This document shows, one piece after another, positions 12,059 through 25,539 of a DNA stretch of 64,000 nt. The position numbers and the translations under genes were made by a program. The first letter of the stretch is position 1. The number at the start of each line of letters is the position of its first letter. Source of the DNA: Triglochin maritima (Eukaryota > Streptophyta > Magnoliopsida > Alismatales > Juncaginaceae); assembly GCA_963682175.1 (NCBI GenBank), contig OY821779.1, forward strand, positions 2,430,501-2,494,500, in the 5' to 3' direction. The notes beneath the pieces are model-generated. The model saw nothing but the letters and a program-made list of their open reading frames with translations. It was not told the DNA's origin and did not search any database.

Positions 12059-15000
12059 TTACTTCAACCCAATTGCGAAGGACAACTTCGGCCGCGATTT
12101 GTTCTTTCCCAAGAGCTTCATCTGGTTAGCCCTCTCTTGTTCTTCTTCTAATTTCTTCCTTCGCATGGCTTCTTCTTTTTCCTTTTGCATCCTCTCCAAC
12201 TCCCTGTAACGTTCCTCCTCTTTTTGTTGCAATTCTAATGCTTCTCTCCTCTGGGCTTCTTCTACCCTTCGGCGATTCTCTTCAAGCATCCTTTCAAGTT
12301 CTTCCCTCCCTTTACGTGCTTTCTCCTACAAAGCAGAAGTTGTTCCAGATATCAGTCATATGAGAATTACTGTCATTAGGACAATATCAAAAGGTTAACA
12401 TGAGATTCAGATTTCAAACGAGCTTTCATTTTAAAGTACAACGAGTTATTACTCCCGAGTCCTGAATCTCCTGATCATAACAGAAAATCGTTAACCAAAG
12501 GTAACCACGAATTGATTTAATGAATAACACATACCTCCTTTTCCCTAGCTGCAACCAAAGCAGCTTCCTTTTCCTTCTCAATTTGCACAGCCACTTCCTC
12601 AGACATTTTTTGCCGGCCATCTTCTATCATTCTCTGTATTTCAAGTTGAATCTCCTCTGAGTTTAGTCTCTCCTCAACCTTTTTTCTTATAGCTTCCTCA
12701 ACTCTCCGTGCTGTTTCATCTTCTAACAATTTGAGCTCAGCTTCCTTTTGACGCCTGTAGAATAAATACAATCAAGTTTAGAAAAGCATGAAACAACTTA
12801 ATAAAATCTAATGATACTACCACTTCAAAGCATGTTCTCAATCTGAAGGGACGAACTGAATCCACAAGCAATATCACGAACTCCAATGATTCGTCAAAAT
12901 TCCAACCTATCAGAAGTTAAATAGAAGCTTATGTTTTCAAGGCATACCTCTAAAAGAAATCTGATCCAAACAAATGAGTTTTCAAACTGGAGAACAGTAG
13001 ATAAACGAGGCAGCAATTGAATCATCAAATTTAACAAGTTTGACTATAGCAGTATCTCCTTCATATAAGCCTCTTGAGAAGCATGTCAAGTAACCTGTTG
13101 GAGGTATAACCTAATCACAAAAACACTTCAATGTCCCACATTAGCACGCGGACACAAACAATCCATGGGCTCAAAAGATACATGAAGCGGTACTCTTGGT
13201 ACTTCACTTGGTTGCTGCACATATTAGAGTGCAGAAAATTAATGCTCAAAATTTATTATGTTGGAATTCATGAGATGCTTTGGGCCTTCAACAAAGCCAA
13301 TCCTCTACAGAGTACTAAACCATATTCTAATTAAACATCTTAAGTTGCATCCTTGAGCCAATATGAAGAATATGTGGCCAAATGTGAATATAAAAATAAA
13401 AAATATGATAAAGTGTGAATCTTCTTCTAATCTGCATGATTGCATCGAGACGACAAATTACTGATAACTGATGTATTAAGAAAGCCAAAAAGCGGCAACA
13501 GTAGCAGGTAAATAACCCAAAGAACAAAGGTAGTTTGGCGTTAATCATTAAAAAAAGAATTATAGATAAATCTTCAACAACAAAAAATTTGATTAACGAC
13601 CACACAAAACAAATATGCCTCAGATGTTGCTCTTGCTTTGGTGCTTCACTTTGAAGAAGAAAAGGTAGTCCTAGATGGCACATGTAGCAACCTAAGCTAT
13701 ATTTATTTATTTTTACTTTTTACGTGAAAACAGGTCAGACAAAGTGATAGAAAGAACTACCCATGCTGATTAGTTGTAAGTCAGAAATATTTGTCAGATA
13801 TGTAACACATGATATTGTTCTTACTACAGCCTAGAGTGAGGACATAAGGCCTCTTTCCTTCACTCTGTCCCCCAAGAAAAATTAAAGTGTTAAGCTGCAA
13901 TGGGATTAGATAAAGTCAATAACTAAGAGTTGAAATAATTTACGTGTTAAGAAAATTCTCAATTGAGTGCACTCTAGAGTAAGGGCTTAAGTACTTTTTC
14001 TTCCCCTCACAAAAAATGCAATAGGATGGGATAAAGATCGGCAAGTAGCTAATAGTTGATAGAATTTATTTACTGACAAAACTCATGATTGCCTATGTTA
14101 CAACCATTATAGGCCAAAGGCAACTGGTATGTCTGATGGAAGTTTTAACTGTGCAAAACCATATCCAAATTGACCAACTTATCATGTTTTGTAGTGAGGC
14201 TTAGGAATAATATCACTAAATCATTGCACTTCTATGGTTCACTGACAAACAACAACAGAATGAAACATATATGAAGACTGTGACTTGCACAAACTCTTTA
14301 TCGGGAAGCAACTAACAATTGATAGAAATTATTTATTGAAAAATTCTCTACTACCTATCTCACAACCATCATAGACCAAGGAATAGACCAAGGAAACCGG
14401 AAGTTTCACTTTGCAAAGCCGCATTCTATTAATTATTATTATTATTTATCGGTAAGCTGCTTCAATTTTATTGACATGTTGTCAATGAGTTTGAAGAATA
14501 ATATCATTAAATCTTTACACTTTTATGTTCAGTCAAATAATTAAAGAATGAAGCATGTAGGAATACTATTAGTTGTATGACAATAAACAATAGTGTCTTT
14601 AGTGCACAAAAGTAACATTATTGCAAAGGAAACAAACGCTTACATGGATCAAGTCTAATTGCCAGTCAACTTTCTGGGTAAATGTGGAACAAGAATGCTA
14701 AGAAAGTTTCTATATGAACATGATCAATCTCTACCTTTTCCTTTCTTCTTCCTCCTTCTGCAATCTCTCAAAAACATCTTTTTGTGGATATTCAAGAATT
14801 GGACTTCGGGATTTTATTACTGGAGGGTTTGTGATGCTTCTGCTCCGTTCTCTCCTGCAACGCCTGGGTGTGGAAGAACGACTTCGATGTCGTTTAGGTG
14901 TTGGGGAATGACTTCTTCTTATGCTAAAAAAGACAACAAAACTTAGATCATGTGTAAATAGAGCATATCATTAGTACGACAAACAAAATTTCAGTAGTTC

Positions 15001-17045
15001 CATATAACAAATTATGTATTATTTGAATACAATTACCTCAAGAATTCCTATGATTTAATTTGGGTGCTCCACCTTTTCAGAGTACATGTAAATACCAACC
15101 AAATTCATCCAAAGTAGTAAATCACCATTTTTTTTCTGGTGAAAAAGGACAAGACGAGTAGTAGTATTAACTATGGGACATGAGTTTCCCGCAAAACTTC
15201 CCCATTTGTATGAAACTATGCATTCAATTGGTCATCAAGACATACTCACATGTGCATAAAGGAATACAAGCTACAAACTTTGGTACTAGGTTGTGCTTTA
15301 TGAATTAAATCAGCTTACCCTTAATGGAAAATTCATATTTATGGCAGAGAAGTGAATTCAGACTACAGTGTCTCTGTAAGAGACTCCAACTAAAAAGATA
15401 GACTTAACATGTCAAGAGTGTAAGTTTGATCACCAATTGCTGCGAACATATTAAGTGCTTGAAAAAAGTTCATGGGATAAATGACCGAACATCATTGAAA
15501 TAAAAACTAGACAAGCATGTGCAGCATAGCAGTGTGTAATTAGAAAAAAAAAGAATCACCATGTATAGAAGCAACGCTAGAATCTCAGTTGAGCACTAAA
15601 CTAGCACCGGAACGAAGATGAACAAGCATGAATGTTCCACACTTGCTTCTGAACACAAAAGGCAGATTGGAATGATTTATTTATTTTAGTTCTATTCTAG
15701 TTTTTTATTTGGGTTCTCATGAATCCCAGCTCTATCTTTATTTTGTTCGATCAATAGGTCCTGGTAGAAATTCCATTACGAAAGGAAAATGCACGTCTTG
15801 TATTGGAAACAATGTTGATTTTCTAGAAAGACTTTAACATAAACATAAATTTTAAAAGTTTCATGAATTTAGGATAGTTAAAAAATCAGTATGAATTAAG
15901 AGAGGAGACTATCATTTCAGAAACGTAGTGGAGAACTAGGCAGCCAAACCTACTGAACCGTGAAAAGAGAGAGGAGGAGACATACACCACACAAGGAAAA
16001 ATATTGAATTATGTGGAGACCACAATAATTGACATGGCAACATCCAATTTCAAAGTTCTCAAATGATCGATGAGTGAGGCCCTATGCTTGGTATTAGTTT
16101 TAGCAACCCCTGAATATGAGTTGTCTGATGTCATTGGAGCTTGAGAAAAAAGAGAAGATATAAACTAAACATTTATACCACTAAATTCTGCACATTAACA
16201 TCGATCTATTTCATTGTTATTGGATGGATGGATGTGATAAGAAAGTTCAGCTCATATTTTTTCCTTTTTTTATCGGTAAGTTAAGCTCATGATCATCAAC
16301 AATTGATGAGTTTTTGGGTGTGAAGATCCCGCTGAGGCGTCAAACCAATAGCCATGACAAACATGCAGTTATTATGAACTATAAGATCAATCCGACTACT
16401 TTCTTCAGAATCACTCCCAATCGTGTGGAATTTAAAATCAAACAACCAACTTGTGTACATGACCTCTCTTCTTCTGGACCATGTACCTACAACACTACTA
16501 TCACTGCGTTTTACTCAACAAAAACATGCAAGAAGCATCAGCCGCAAGCGTTGCCTTCGCATAGCATGCTGAGCTTCACCTAACAAAAAGCTAATGCTTG
16601 AGATAACAATCCGTCAACAAAATTGTGGGGAAGCAACATCGGAGAAGTACGGAATCCAGACACCCGAAGTCAACCACCAGAATCCCCAACCACTCCCAAA
16701 ATCTCAAAAAGAGTGGCACACGATCAGCACGAAAAAGAACTCAACTTCGCTTCGCTTTGCCGATTTGCATACGAGCAAGTACAACAGCCTTATTACGACA
16801 CAGAAAACTCCATCGAATCGAGAAATTCATCTTCTTTAAAGTCAGGAGTTTCAGCAAACGCGATCGGCACAAAGACAGCGTCCTACAAAACGAAAAAAAA
16901 CAACGGGCAAACGATTACACCTGTGCGAGTACGGAGAACGGCTCCGATCCCTCCGGCTTCGCCTGTTTCTGCCGAATCTGTCGCTCGTCGGGGAAGGCGA
17001 GCGTCTTCGCCGGTATGACGGCGATCGGGACAGTGACCGAGGCAT
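12059..17045 (-). CDS. ARGLU1-like arginine/glutamate-rich nuclear protein
   Basis: The gene has four exons on the minus strand: 17045-16921, 14917-14735, 12754-12535 and 12325-12059, joining in frame to 264 codons plus stop. The N-terminal third is an RS-type region (MPRSLSRSPSYRRRRSPSP and later SPTPKRHRSRSSTPRR). The rest is a long charged helix rich in Glu, Lys and Arg (for example REALELQQKEEERYRELERM), ending in LSFAIGLK. This order matches ARGLU1, an RNA-binding splicing and Mediator-linked coactivator in animals with plant homologues of about the same length. The start is the ATG at 17045, preceded by CTCGCG; an upstream in-frame ATG at 17261 has no similarity after it. Introns 1 and 2 are each about 2 kb. 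It is divergent from TFB4 across 1.4 kb. Function in plants is inferred by homology. Confidence 0.88.
12755..14734 (-). other. intron 2 of the ARGLU1-like gene, with diffuse internal repeats
   Basis: About 2 kb with no coding exon. Imperfect repeats of a phrase containing AACTAANAGTTGATAGAA and ACAACCATNATAG recur near 13910, 14035 and 14300, suggesting old local duplications of 120-260 bp. No terminal structure was found. Confidence 0.5.
14918..16920 (-). other. intron 1 of the ARGLU1-like gene
   Basis: About 2 kb between the RS-encoding exon 1 and exon 2. It is AT-rich, and I found no conserved ORF, terminal inverted repeat or RNA gene. Confidence 0.5.
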
Positions 17046-18485
17046 CGCGAGGGAGTACTTGGCTGGAGATGTCGTGCGAGCGCCTCTCACGTTCTGATCG
17101 GAGAGATTGGGTCGCGAAAGGGAGGAGAATGCTGCGGAGATTGGGCTGGAAAGGGGGATTAGGGGGTGGGAATTGGGATTGGTTGCGTTTGTTGGGGCGT
17201 GGTTTGGTCGTGCTACACTATCTATAATTCTATATTCACGCCGAAATGGTGTGTGAGTCATGACACCACTTCTACGTCCTCGTATTGTGTTTGCGGCACG
17301 AGTTCGTTTGTGAGTCTGAGAGTTGTAATTTTAGAAACGACGCAAACGTTTTGCACCCAAATAACTTTGGTTGAGGCCAAGTCACTGTGTTGTGTCTTGT
17401 GTTTTTGCAATCAAATTCTTAGGATTCTTCATTGTGTATTTTCGTCTTCTTGTGAGACACATGGAGATAAATATACTTATGTATCGTTTGGATCATTGGA
17501 TGCAACCTATGTCTAGCGTCTAAGCATTAGAAACGATGCAGAAATTGCAAACCAACCCAGACACAGCGTTGGCACACTCAAAACAACTTTTTAACGACAA
17601 ATGTCAGGCGTCTGAGAGGTTGGTTTTAGCGTGAAGAATAAAAGTAAGTCATAGGAGCTTTTAGCGTCTGGGGCAAATTGCACAAGAAGTAGTGCCGCCC
17701 GCCGCAAATGCCAAAAATCGATTCTCAACCGAAGTTCTAATTGATCATCAAACAGGGTGTTGTGAAACATTGTAGAATAAGTTTGGTATATGAGCTTGAC
17801 TCGGCATAGATATCACGTATATAAGCCTCGACAATTTAATATGGTGGGAGTTTTAGATTTGGGAACCAATGGCCATTCATGCATCCTCATGGTCACGATG
17901 ATTGTGAAACGGTGCAAAAATATATAAACAAGTGATTTAATATGTTTCCTCAAATGTTCTTAACCTCAATTTGTCTTTTCAAAGACAATGCGTTAATGTT
18001 GTTTTTACCCAATTCAAAGTACGTAAATTTAGGATAAAAATTGGCAGTTAAACAACTTATCAAATTCAGTTACTAATAATATTTAATGGGAAGGAAGCGA
18101 CAAAGAAATAAATTATCATTCTTTCAAAGAATTCAAGTCCCATACTCAGACATCACAACAACATCAATAAATTATACGCTTTTACAATGGTAAAAACCCA
18201 AATTCTATGTTTTGGTAACAACGATGAAACAAATAGCGGAAACACAGTATCAATCCAATTAAAGTGTTCTATAGGGGCATGCAAGCAAAACACCTATTCT
18301 TATTCGCCAACTAGATAGATTACATTACACAATCTAGAATGTAAATTACTGCAAAAGACCCACTAATCTTCCAGTGGGCTCAAACTCGGCCCACTCGGGC
18401 CCACCATTCCATCCGCACCACCTCCGTCCCAATCCACCATTCCAACCAAACATCGCCATACCACTCCGGCTCCTCTCATCCGTCC
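17046..18485. promoter_or_regulatory. divergent intergenic region between ARGLU1-like and TFB4
   Basis: This 1.44-kb spacer separates two head-to-head start codons (17045 minus, 18486 plus) and must contain both promoters. The ARGLU1-like side (17046-17215) is GC-rich and the middle is AT-rich. I could not assign a convincing TATA box to either gene, which is common for housekeeping genes. Confidence 0.5.
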
Positions 18486-21400
18486 ATGGCCGCCTCCGCT
18501 CCATCCAAACTCTACTCAGGTAAGACTCTAAATCCACTCCCTTCTCCTACACCCCAATTCTTACCCCTTTTCTCCCGCAGATGACGTCAGCCTCCTCGTC
18601 GCGATCCTCGACGTCAATCCTTTCTTCTGGGAGGCCGCGAGCGCCAACGATAACGCCCTCTCCTTCTCCAAGTTCCTCAATCACGTCAGCATCCCAACCT
18701 CCAAACCCTATTTTTTTGCCGAAACTCTGCTTATTCGTTTTTGTTTCCTTTTTTTTTTTGCAGTTTCTTCCGTTTTTGAACTCGATTCTGCTCCTTAACC
18801 AATCGAATCACGTTGTTCTGATCGCCACCGGTGTTAATTCGTGTGGTTACGTTTACGATTCGTCCGTGAGTGCTGGCGTCGGGGGGAGCAGAGGAGTGGT
18901 TATATTCGAGGAGATATTGGGGAAGATGGAGGAGTTTGTTGAGAATGACCACAGGCTTTGTGAGGATGGGGAGAGCAAGGTGGGGGTGGTGCCGTCGTTG
19001 CTTTCTGGGTCGCTGTCTCTCGCGCTTTGCTGTATCCTTTTGTGGTTTCGGTGGTGGTGCTTGTTGTTTGGTTGGGTTTTTTTTTAGTTTGTTTTTGTTG
19101 ACTTGGTGTGATTGGAAGACATACAGAGAATTTTCAGGTCCGGACCAATTCATCCGCAACCAAGGGTATTGTTTTCTAACATCAAAATAGTTTCAATTGG
19201 TTTGTTTTAATGCTCTTTTCACTTGCTATTTTGCATTTTTTGGCTCACCACGAGGCATTTAGGTTGTTATCATGGTTGAGTAATTCTTCACTTCTATAAT
19301 CACGATGACCATGAGTTTTGTAAATCATCGAGATAAATGTTAAATTTAAACAATTTGTTTGAAGGGTGTTGGATCAGATGAATTTTCTAACATATCACAA
19401 TAATTGATCCAACCTTATTCCAAAGGGTTGATTCTGGAGTGGATTGATGGTGTTTGAAGTTTGAACCCACTTGATACAGAAAGTCTGCAATAACGACCAT
19501 AAGGTGGCTAGCTGGGCCACGGGAAATACTAGAATCATAAACCACTAGCTTCTCATAGCAATGCACTACATTTTTTCAAAAGAATTTAGATAACAGATGT
19601 TTCATGGAATTTTGTTAGGATTTGTTACACTATAGTGAATTTGAAATATTTTCTTGCAGATTTTGTGTATTCAAGGTTCTCCAGATGGTCCAGAACAGTA
19701 TGGATTTTATTTTGTTTAGATGCTTTGAAGCCTTTACAACTTGATTCATACTCTAAGATGATACCCTTGCAGATATGTTGCTGTGATGAACGCAATTTTC
19801 TCAGCTCAGCGTCTATCGGTAAACTAAAATTTGAACTCTGTCTGTTGTGTTTTTCTTGGTGGAATGATCCTAAATTTCATAATGATTAAGAGAAATCTAA
19901 AACCTGTTGAAGCATATCATCTAATTCCTCTTTAATGTCTTGTAAGGCAGTAGGGCAAGGCAACCAGCTTCATATTTTTGGTTAAGACAAGGACCTGATA
20001 TTGTATTCAATTTATCTAGGCTATTGAATCGTGGGTTCATCATCCCCAAACTCCAAATAATTATGCCAAATACTTTTTTTTATTATCAGTATCTTTAACC
20101 AAAGACATTGGCACCTTACAAATTATTATATGGTAGGCCCAAGCAAATATGTTCTAGATAGGTGAAAGTATCCGTAATTTTGTTCCCACATATTCAATAC
20201 AAAATCAGTTCCACGTTGTCCATCATCCTTTTGTTTGTCTATATAGGGTATACCATTGTTTTTTCCATCCCCGGTAGATAAATATCTGTGAGCCTAAATA
20301 TTGGTATTGATGTACTAATAGAAAATGTATTCATGTCTTACTCTTTTTTTTCCTATTTAATAATAGGTGTCTGACATCATTCTCATTTGATGGTTCTATT
20401 GGCTTCTAGGTTCCCATAGATTCCTGCTTGTTGAGCCTTCACTCAGCATTTCTGCAGCAGGTATCATGCATCGCCGACTGTTTTATCAATACTGGTACAC
20501 CACGTTCTCTGTAAAAGAATGCAGCGTTTTTTTTGACTTGCTGCATAACTTATTCTGCAGGCTTCATACATAACTGGTGGTGTCTATCTAAAGCCGCAGC
20601 AATTGGATGGCCTGTTTCAGTACCTTTCTGTATGTTTGTTAGTTTCCAATGCTACTGGAACTTTTCATCTACCATAGTTATTTTTACTATCATTTCTCCG
20701 CTTAAAGTTTGTAAATATGATGTCTGATGTGATTCTTGTTCTGCTGTTTGTTATACCAATATTTTCAAGTAGCCATTGTCCACTGTGAAGTTTCCATCGT
20801 CTACTTTCTCAGCGTCAATCAGATGCATTTTTTTAACAGAGATAGCTAATGTGCAAAGCCATCGTGCTACTAATTATATATACAAAAACATATTCCGGTT
20901 ATGGAACCCATTTGTGATCATCAAAATTCCATGCTTATGCATCACATGCCTGTTATGGTTCCATTTGCTTCTAATATCAGACAGGTACTCAACTAATGAT
21001 TTTTCTTGGTAAATTTACATGCTTCTGCTTGATAAAGTTTCAATTGGAAAAAATATTTTTGGTTAGTCAGTATACATTTGAAATTGTAAAAAACGATGCA
21101 TCATGTTTTTCTGACAGGTGAAAATTAATTTCCCTTCTTTATATGAAAATTTCTTTTTTCTAATAATGAGTCATCCTTCTACACAGATGGTTTTTGCAAC
21201 TGATTTGCAATCAAGAAGTTTCTTGCAGCTACCTAAGCCTGTAGGCGTGGATTTCCGAGCCTCGTATGTTACTGGACTTGAATTTAAGCTTCATTTTTTC
21301 AATTTTCATTAATTACTTGTCTAAGATTGATACTTGGAAGAGAGGAAGGGAATGCACTTCATGCTCGTTAGTAGAATGGAAATATGAACACAAGTAAGCA

Positions 21401-24369
21401 AGGTAGTTTGTGTTGCCTTTCAAGGTCTGATGGATCGCCTAATTATACTTTTTGCAGGATGATTGGTCCATTATGTAATAATTTGGTCATTTTCCAAAAA
21501 AAGAAGAAAAGAAGAGGAACTAGATAATAATGCCATGTGGTCTCACCAAGGTTTTCATAACCGAACCGGACATCGAACCAACAACGTCAAAGGTTCAAAG
21601 GTTCGACCGGGGTCGGACCGGAATCTAACCGGTTGAACCGGTGACGTCAGCATGACGTCATAAATATATATTATAGATCTAATAATTACATTTAATTATT
21701 TATTAAGTAAAAAATATTCAAAATATTCAAATCATATTATAAATATTCAAAAAAACAAAAAAATCAGATTTTTCTCTCTGAACCGGTGGTTGACGGTTCA
21801 GCCCGGTTCAACCCGGTTCAGCCCAAAAACGGGTTTGGGAGGTGAACTTGACCGGACAGGCCTCCGGTTCACGGTTCAACCGGTTGAACCGGCCGGTCCG
21901 ATCCGGTTTTAAGAACACTGGGTCTCACAGTCGCACAAAATAGATTCGGGACTGGTCATCTACCTTATACAATGCTTAAATAAAGTTAAAAAATCTCTGA
22001 TTTTGGTATTGTTCATTCAGTGAATAATTTGATACGAAACTTAAAATCAGTTGAAATTTAGAAAGGAATGACTAGAAGTCTTTGTATTGTACTATATTTT
22101 GGAAAGCCCGAATATCAGTACTTCTGTTAAGTTTTGTTATTTCTTTAACTGGTTCCACATGCTAGCTGAGGGCTGACAATCTGACATTATAGATTCATTT
22201 CACTTCTATAATTTATTCTTTGCTTGTGTCCATTTCATATGATTTATTTCACTTCTATAGTTTACCCTCTGCTTGTGTCCATTTCATATAAATCAAGACA
22301 AACATTTATTCAGTCGTGCTTGGAGTTCATAATACTTTCACTAGTTTGTTAAGTGTTTCACATGCTCTTGAATTTGATTTCCTGTGCATTCTTCTCTGAT
22401 TTGCACGAGCTCATCTGTTTTCTATTGTTGCTGAAATAGGCTGAGATGCTTGCAGGTGTTTCTGCCATAAGACAACTATTAGCATGGGGTACATTTGTTC
22501 TGTTTGTTTGTCCATATTTTGCGAACTTCACAAAAAGTGTTCGACATGTGGGTAAGTAATTGAACTTCAATCAGTTATGTAAACATTTACTTATTACTTT
22601 ATACCCATAATAATTTACAATATCTGGGGCAACAAGGTACCTTTCCCCCTCCGACACAATTAAAAGCTCACTCGAGCAGTCAGCTGTTAGATCACCGATA
22701 AAAAAATCCAGAGCTATTAGATCCAGTTACATCTCTTTGCACGTAATGTTACTATGTAGGAAGTCCACAATGCTTAATTCATATGGTGAATATTTTCTCT
22801 AATTATCCAATGACGGTTTATCTAGATGTGGGCCATGTAATCATACATTCATACTGCCATAGAGGTACCAAAAGGAATGAATATGAAGCACGTGTGCTTA
22901 CATCCTGTTAGAGTAAGAAATTGATAATAGGAATATTCTAGATATTCATGAGATATTATAAAGATATTGTAGAGATATTCTAGGAATATTGTTATCTATT
23001 TAGATATTGTAACAGACCAACACACATCAACATCAACATAACCCCAATGCCTCAGAAGAGGCTCCCGCCTAAGCGAGGTAAGGGGGGTCGGATGTACGCA
23101 ACCCTACCACTGTAAAACAGTGAGATTGTTTCCAATTGACCCAAATGATGCAAATGCAACTGACCATCTGCGATTTCACAATAAAAGAAATGCAGATCGT
23201 TTAAATAGCCCTTTGATCGTTTAAAAGAATATTGTTATGTTGATGTTGATGTTGATGTTGATGTTGATGTTGATGTTGATGTTGTGTTGGATATTGTCTT
23301 TTATTGGATCATAACCCCAATGACTATTTAGTTATTGTAACGGACCAATCATATATTAATTGGATCCTAATTGTCTTTTATTTTCTACCTTATATAACCT
23401 TTATAAATAGAGGTGTTTCTCTCAATAATAGAAAATCCAATTCTCATTATATTTTCCTTTCTACCTATCCATATTCTTGATATGTTCTAGAAACATACAT
23501 ATATGATTTTTATTCAAGAATCAAGATGGATGCATGGGAGTTGAATTAGTGAGATTTAGTGGTACTCAATTTCTTCCCCTTCATGGGTCTTACCTCCTTC
23601 AGTCCTTTGACACGTGTCTTAGATGTCTCTATCCATTCAACATGAGTTTATCCAACTAGTTCAATTATCCAACAAATGCACAAAATTGGATCTTAGACAT
23701 GAAGCCCAACAATGATTCTAACTTCTTGTGGTTCTTTTGTTGATGAAGCAATATTATTGTCATTTGTGCTCAATGCCTTCCATGATATCCCCAGTTTTGA
23801 TCTGAGTTTTGTTTTGTTGGTCTCCTTTGCGGTTTCCCATGTTCTTTCTTTTACCGTTTTTCGTTACTAATATATTTTGAAATTTACGGTTAAAAAAATC
23901 TTCCATGATATTTAAAGATTTTTATAGTTCGTATATTTTTCCTTACATAAACAAAAGCATTTTTTTCTTCGTTTCTTGATTTCTTAAAAACTTACCAATT
24001 TAAGGATAAAACCACCGTAACGGCCCCTGGTATTAGCAAGTTCTAGATGAAAGCAGTAGCCAGTGGCCAGTGGAACTTTTGACACACTTTTCCATTTTTT
24101 CTTTTTTGGGAAATGGGAATGGGTTGACAAGGAAAAGCAATAGAAATAACGTTGAAGTCAAGCACAAGAAGTTGTTAGGGGCACACCAAAGTCAAAACAC
24201 ACGGCATTATGGCAGGGCCTCATGATATTATGCATTTAACTAAAGCCAACACCACCATTTCTTTTCAATCTCGACTAATTTCTTAATTCATTGCAGGTCC
24301 GAATTTAATCAAGCTCCCCGTAACGGTGATTCTATCTCTGACAGGAAAAGAAAGACCCCAAGCTCTTAA
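18486..24369 (+). CDS. TFB4: TFIIH core subunit TFB4/p34 (GTF2H3)
   Basis: This is a subunit of the TFIIH core used in RNA polymerase II initiation and nucleotide excision repair. Exons: 18486-18519, 18581-18684, 18764-19031, 19119-19165, 19660-19697, 19773-19818, 20410-20460, 20561-20629, 21187-21263, 22456-22551 and 24297-24369. They join in phase to 300 codons plus TAA, close to the usual plant length of about 300. The N-terminal part is the von Willebrand A-like fold ([33 protein letters not shown]). The C-terminal C4-type zinc finger is encoded by exon 10 with its CxC, CxxC and CxxC cysteines, followed by a short basic tail (DRKRKTPSS). The start is set by CCATGGCC at 18486. Intron 9 carries a hAT-like element and intron 10 carries SINE- and LTR-like sequence. 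No broken residue was seen. Confidence 0.95.
21547..21920. mobile_element. hAT-like non-autonomous element, ACCGG/GGTTC-rich family, copy 2
   Basis: This 374-bp element in TFB4 intron 9 starts CAAGGTTTTCATAACCG and ends GGTTTTAAGAACACTG. It is flanked by a perfect 8-bp TSD, GGTCTCAC (21539-21546 and 21921-21928). Its ends and the TGACGTCAGCATGACGTCA block (21642-21660) match copy 1 at 10902. The 8-bp TSD and imperfect short terminal inverted repeats fit the hAT superfamily. It has no ORF. Confidence 0.88.
23035..23165 (-). mobile_element. SINE-like fragment (Au-SINE type 3' region)
   Basis: On the minus strand this stretch reads GGAAACAATCTCACTG then AGGGTTGCGTACATCCGACC, GGCGGGAGCC and GGCATTGGGG. 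This resembles the body of plant Au-type tRNA-derived SINEs as I remember it. It ends in a TTGATG-type tail. It lies in TFB4 intron 10. The 5' tRNA-like half was not clearly recognised. Confidence 0.45.
23236..23286 (+). repeat. hexanucleotide microsatellite (TGTTGA)n
   Basis: About eight uninterrupted copies of a TTGATG unit lie in TFB4 intron 10. A short inverted counterpart (CATCAACATCAACAT) occurs at about 23025-23040, on the other side of the SINE-like fragment. Confidence 0.9.
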
Positions 24370-25539
24370 GCTTGAACTGTTATTCTTCGGCAGACCGGTC
24401 CGTTTCATTCTACACTTACTAAATGCACAATTCATCTATCAAGATACTATCTTAATACATTTAATTTCGTACTTTGCAGGTCTCTCAGCAATCGGCCCTG
24501 GGATGGAGTATGACTGGCCATTGCTCAAATTAACGTGACACTTATTGGTTATTGCAAATTGATGCTGAAGGGGCACTGCTGGGAAGCATGGAATAGTTGT
24601 CATATTTTGGATGGTTGTGTTCCTGTGCAGGGTGGGACGGGACTCTATTGAGGACCATACGCGTGGATTTGAGGCTTCATGGACAGCAGGATGTTAGAAC
24701 TTAGAAGTTCTCATGAAAATGCATGTTTTATTTATGGAAGTCTGTGCTTGTAGTTAGCTTGATGACATGAATCAGGATATCTGATGTTTCTATTGTGTGT
24801 TCAAACTGGAAAGGAACAGTTCATCTTGCATTTTTATATTTTGTATGAATTGCATCAGACGGTGTTCAATTATGAGCACACGTTGTTTGTCGGGCTGTAA
24901 GAGAGTACTTAATGTATTCATCAGTCTTTCCTTTGATGGAAGCTAGCTTTTCTCATAAAGTTAATGTAATTACGAAAATTTTGCTTATATGTTCCTACCT
25001 CGTCTTATATTTCTCATGATTATTTTCCAATCTATTATATTCTTTGTTTTATTTATAGGTTGAATTTCGGAATTGACTTCTCGATTTGCCGATTCCCCTG
25101 GAAACACAACAGAATCTCGAGATATTGAATTTCAGCTTGAATATTCGAAGTGAAAGAACCACACAAAGAATCTAACCTACGTTTAATTTAATTTTGTACA
25201 ATATTAAACCAAGTCTTATTGATTCCGAAACGTTTTATTTTTTTGACTAACTTAGTTTTTCAATTTTATCTACTTTATTATCCATACATTTTAAATCTCA
25301 ACATCCTAAATAGGTTGATAAGACTGCTAGAATTCACTAATACCAAAATATCCATGTACAACAGGCACATCATTTTTTTCGGATATCATTAGATTCATTA
25401 ATCTCAATCATTAACCGACGACCCCACGTGTAAAGAACAATTAAATTAAAGAGCACAAGAAACCGATTCCCCTCACGCCACCAAACCCGTTCTTTCTCTT
25501 TTCCAATCGTTCCCACGAGTCGATTCCGGGAGGAAAAAA
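24370..25539. other. intergenic region between TFB4 and the 25540 gene
   Basis: About 1.17 kb holding the TFB4 3' untranslated region and the promoter of the next gene. It is AT-rich with a more mixed composition from 25400 on. No other gene was seen. Confidence 0.5.

Larger units (their letters stand above)
22906..23500 (+). mobile_element. possible Ty1/copia solo LTR or TRIM-like block
   Basis: Sequence from about TGTTAGAGTAAG (22906) to about 23500 has an LTR-like order: AT-rich start, then TATAACCTTTATAAATAGAGG (promoter-like, near 23390-23411), CTCTCAATAATAGAAAATCC, and a CA-rich end. A phrase with ATTGTAACNGACCAA occurs twice (near 23005 and 23336), with the SINE-like block between. 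I could not find a clean TSD, so the limits and class are tentative. Confidence 0.3.

Noticed and set aside
18731..19190. Overlapping plus and minus frames around TFB4 exon 3
   Set aside because: Only the frame matching TFB4 has splice-compatible ends and family similarity.
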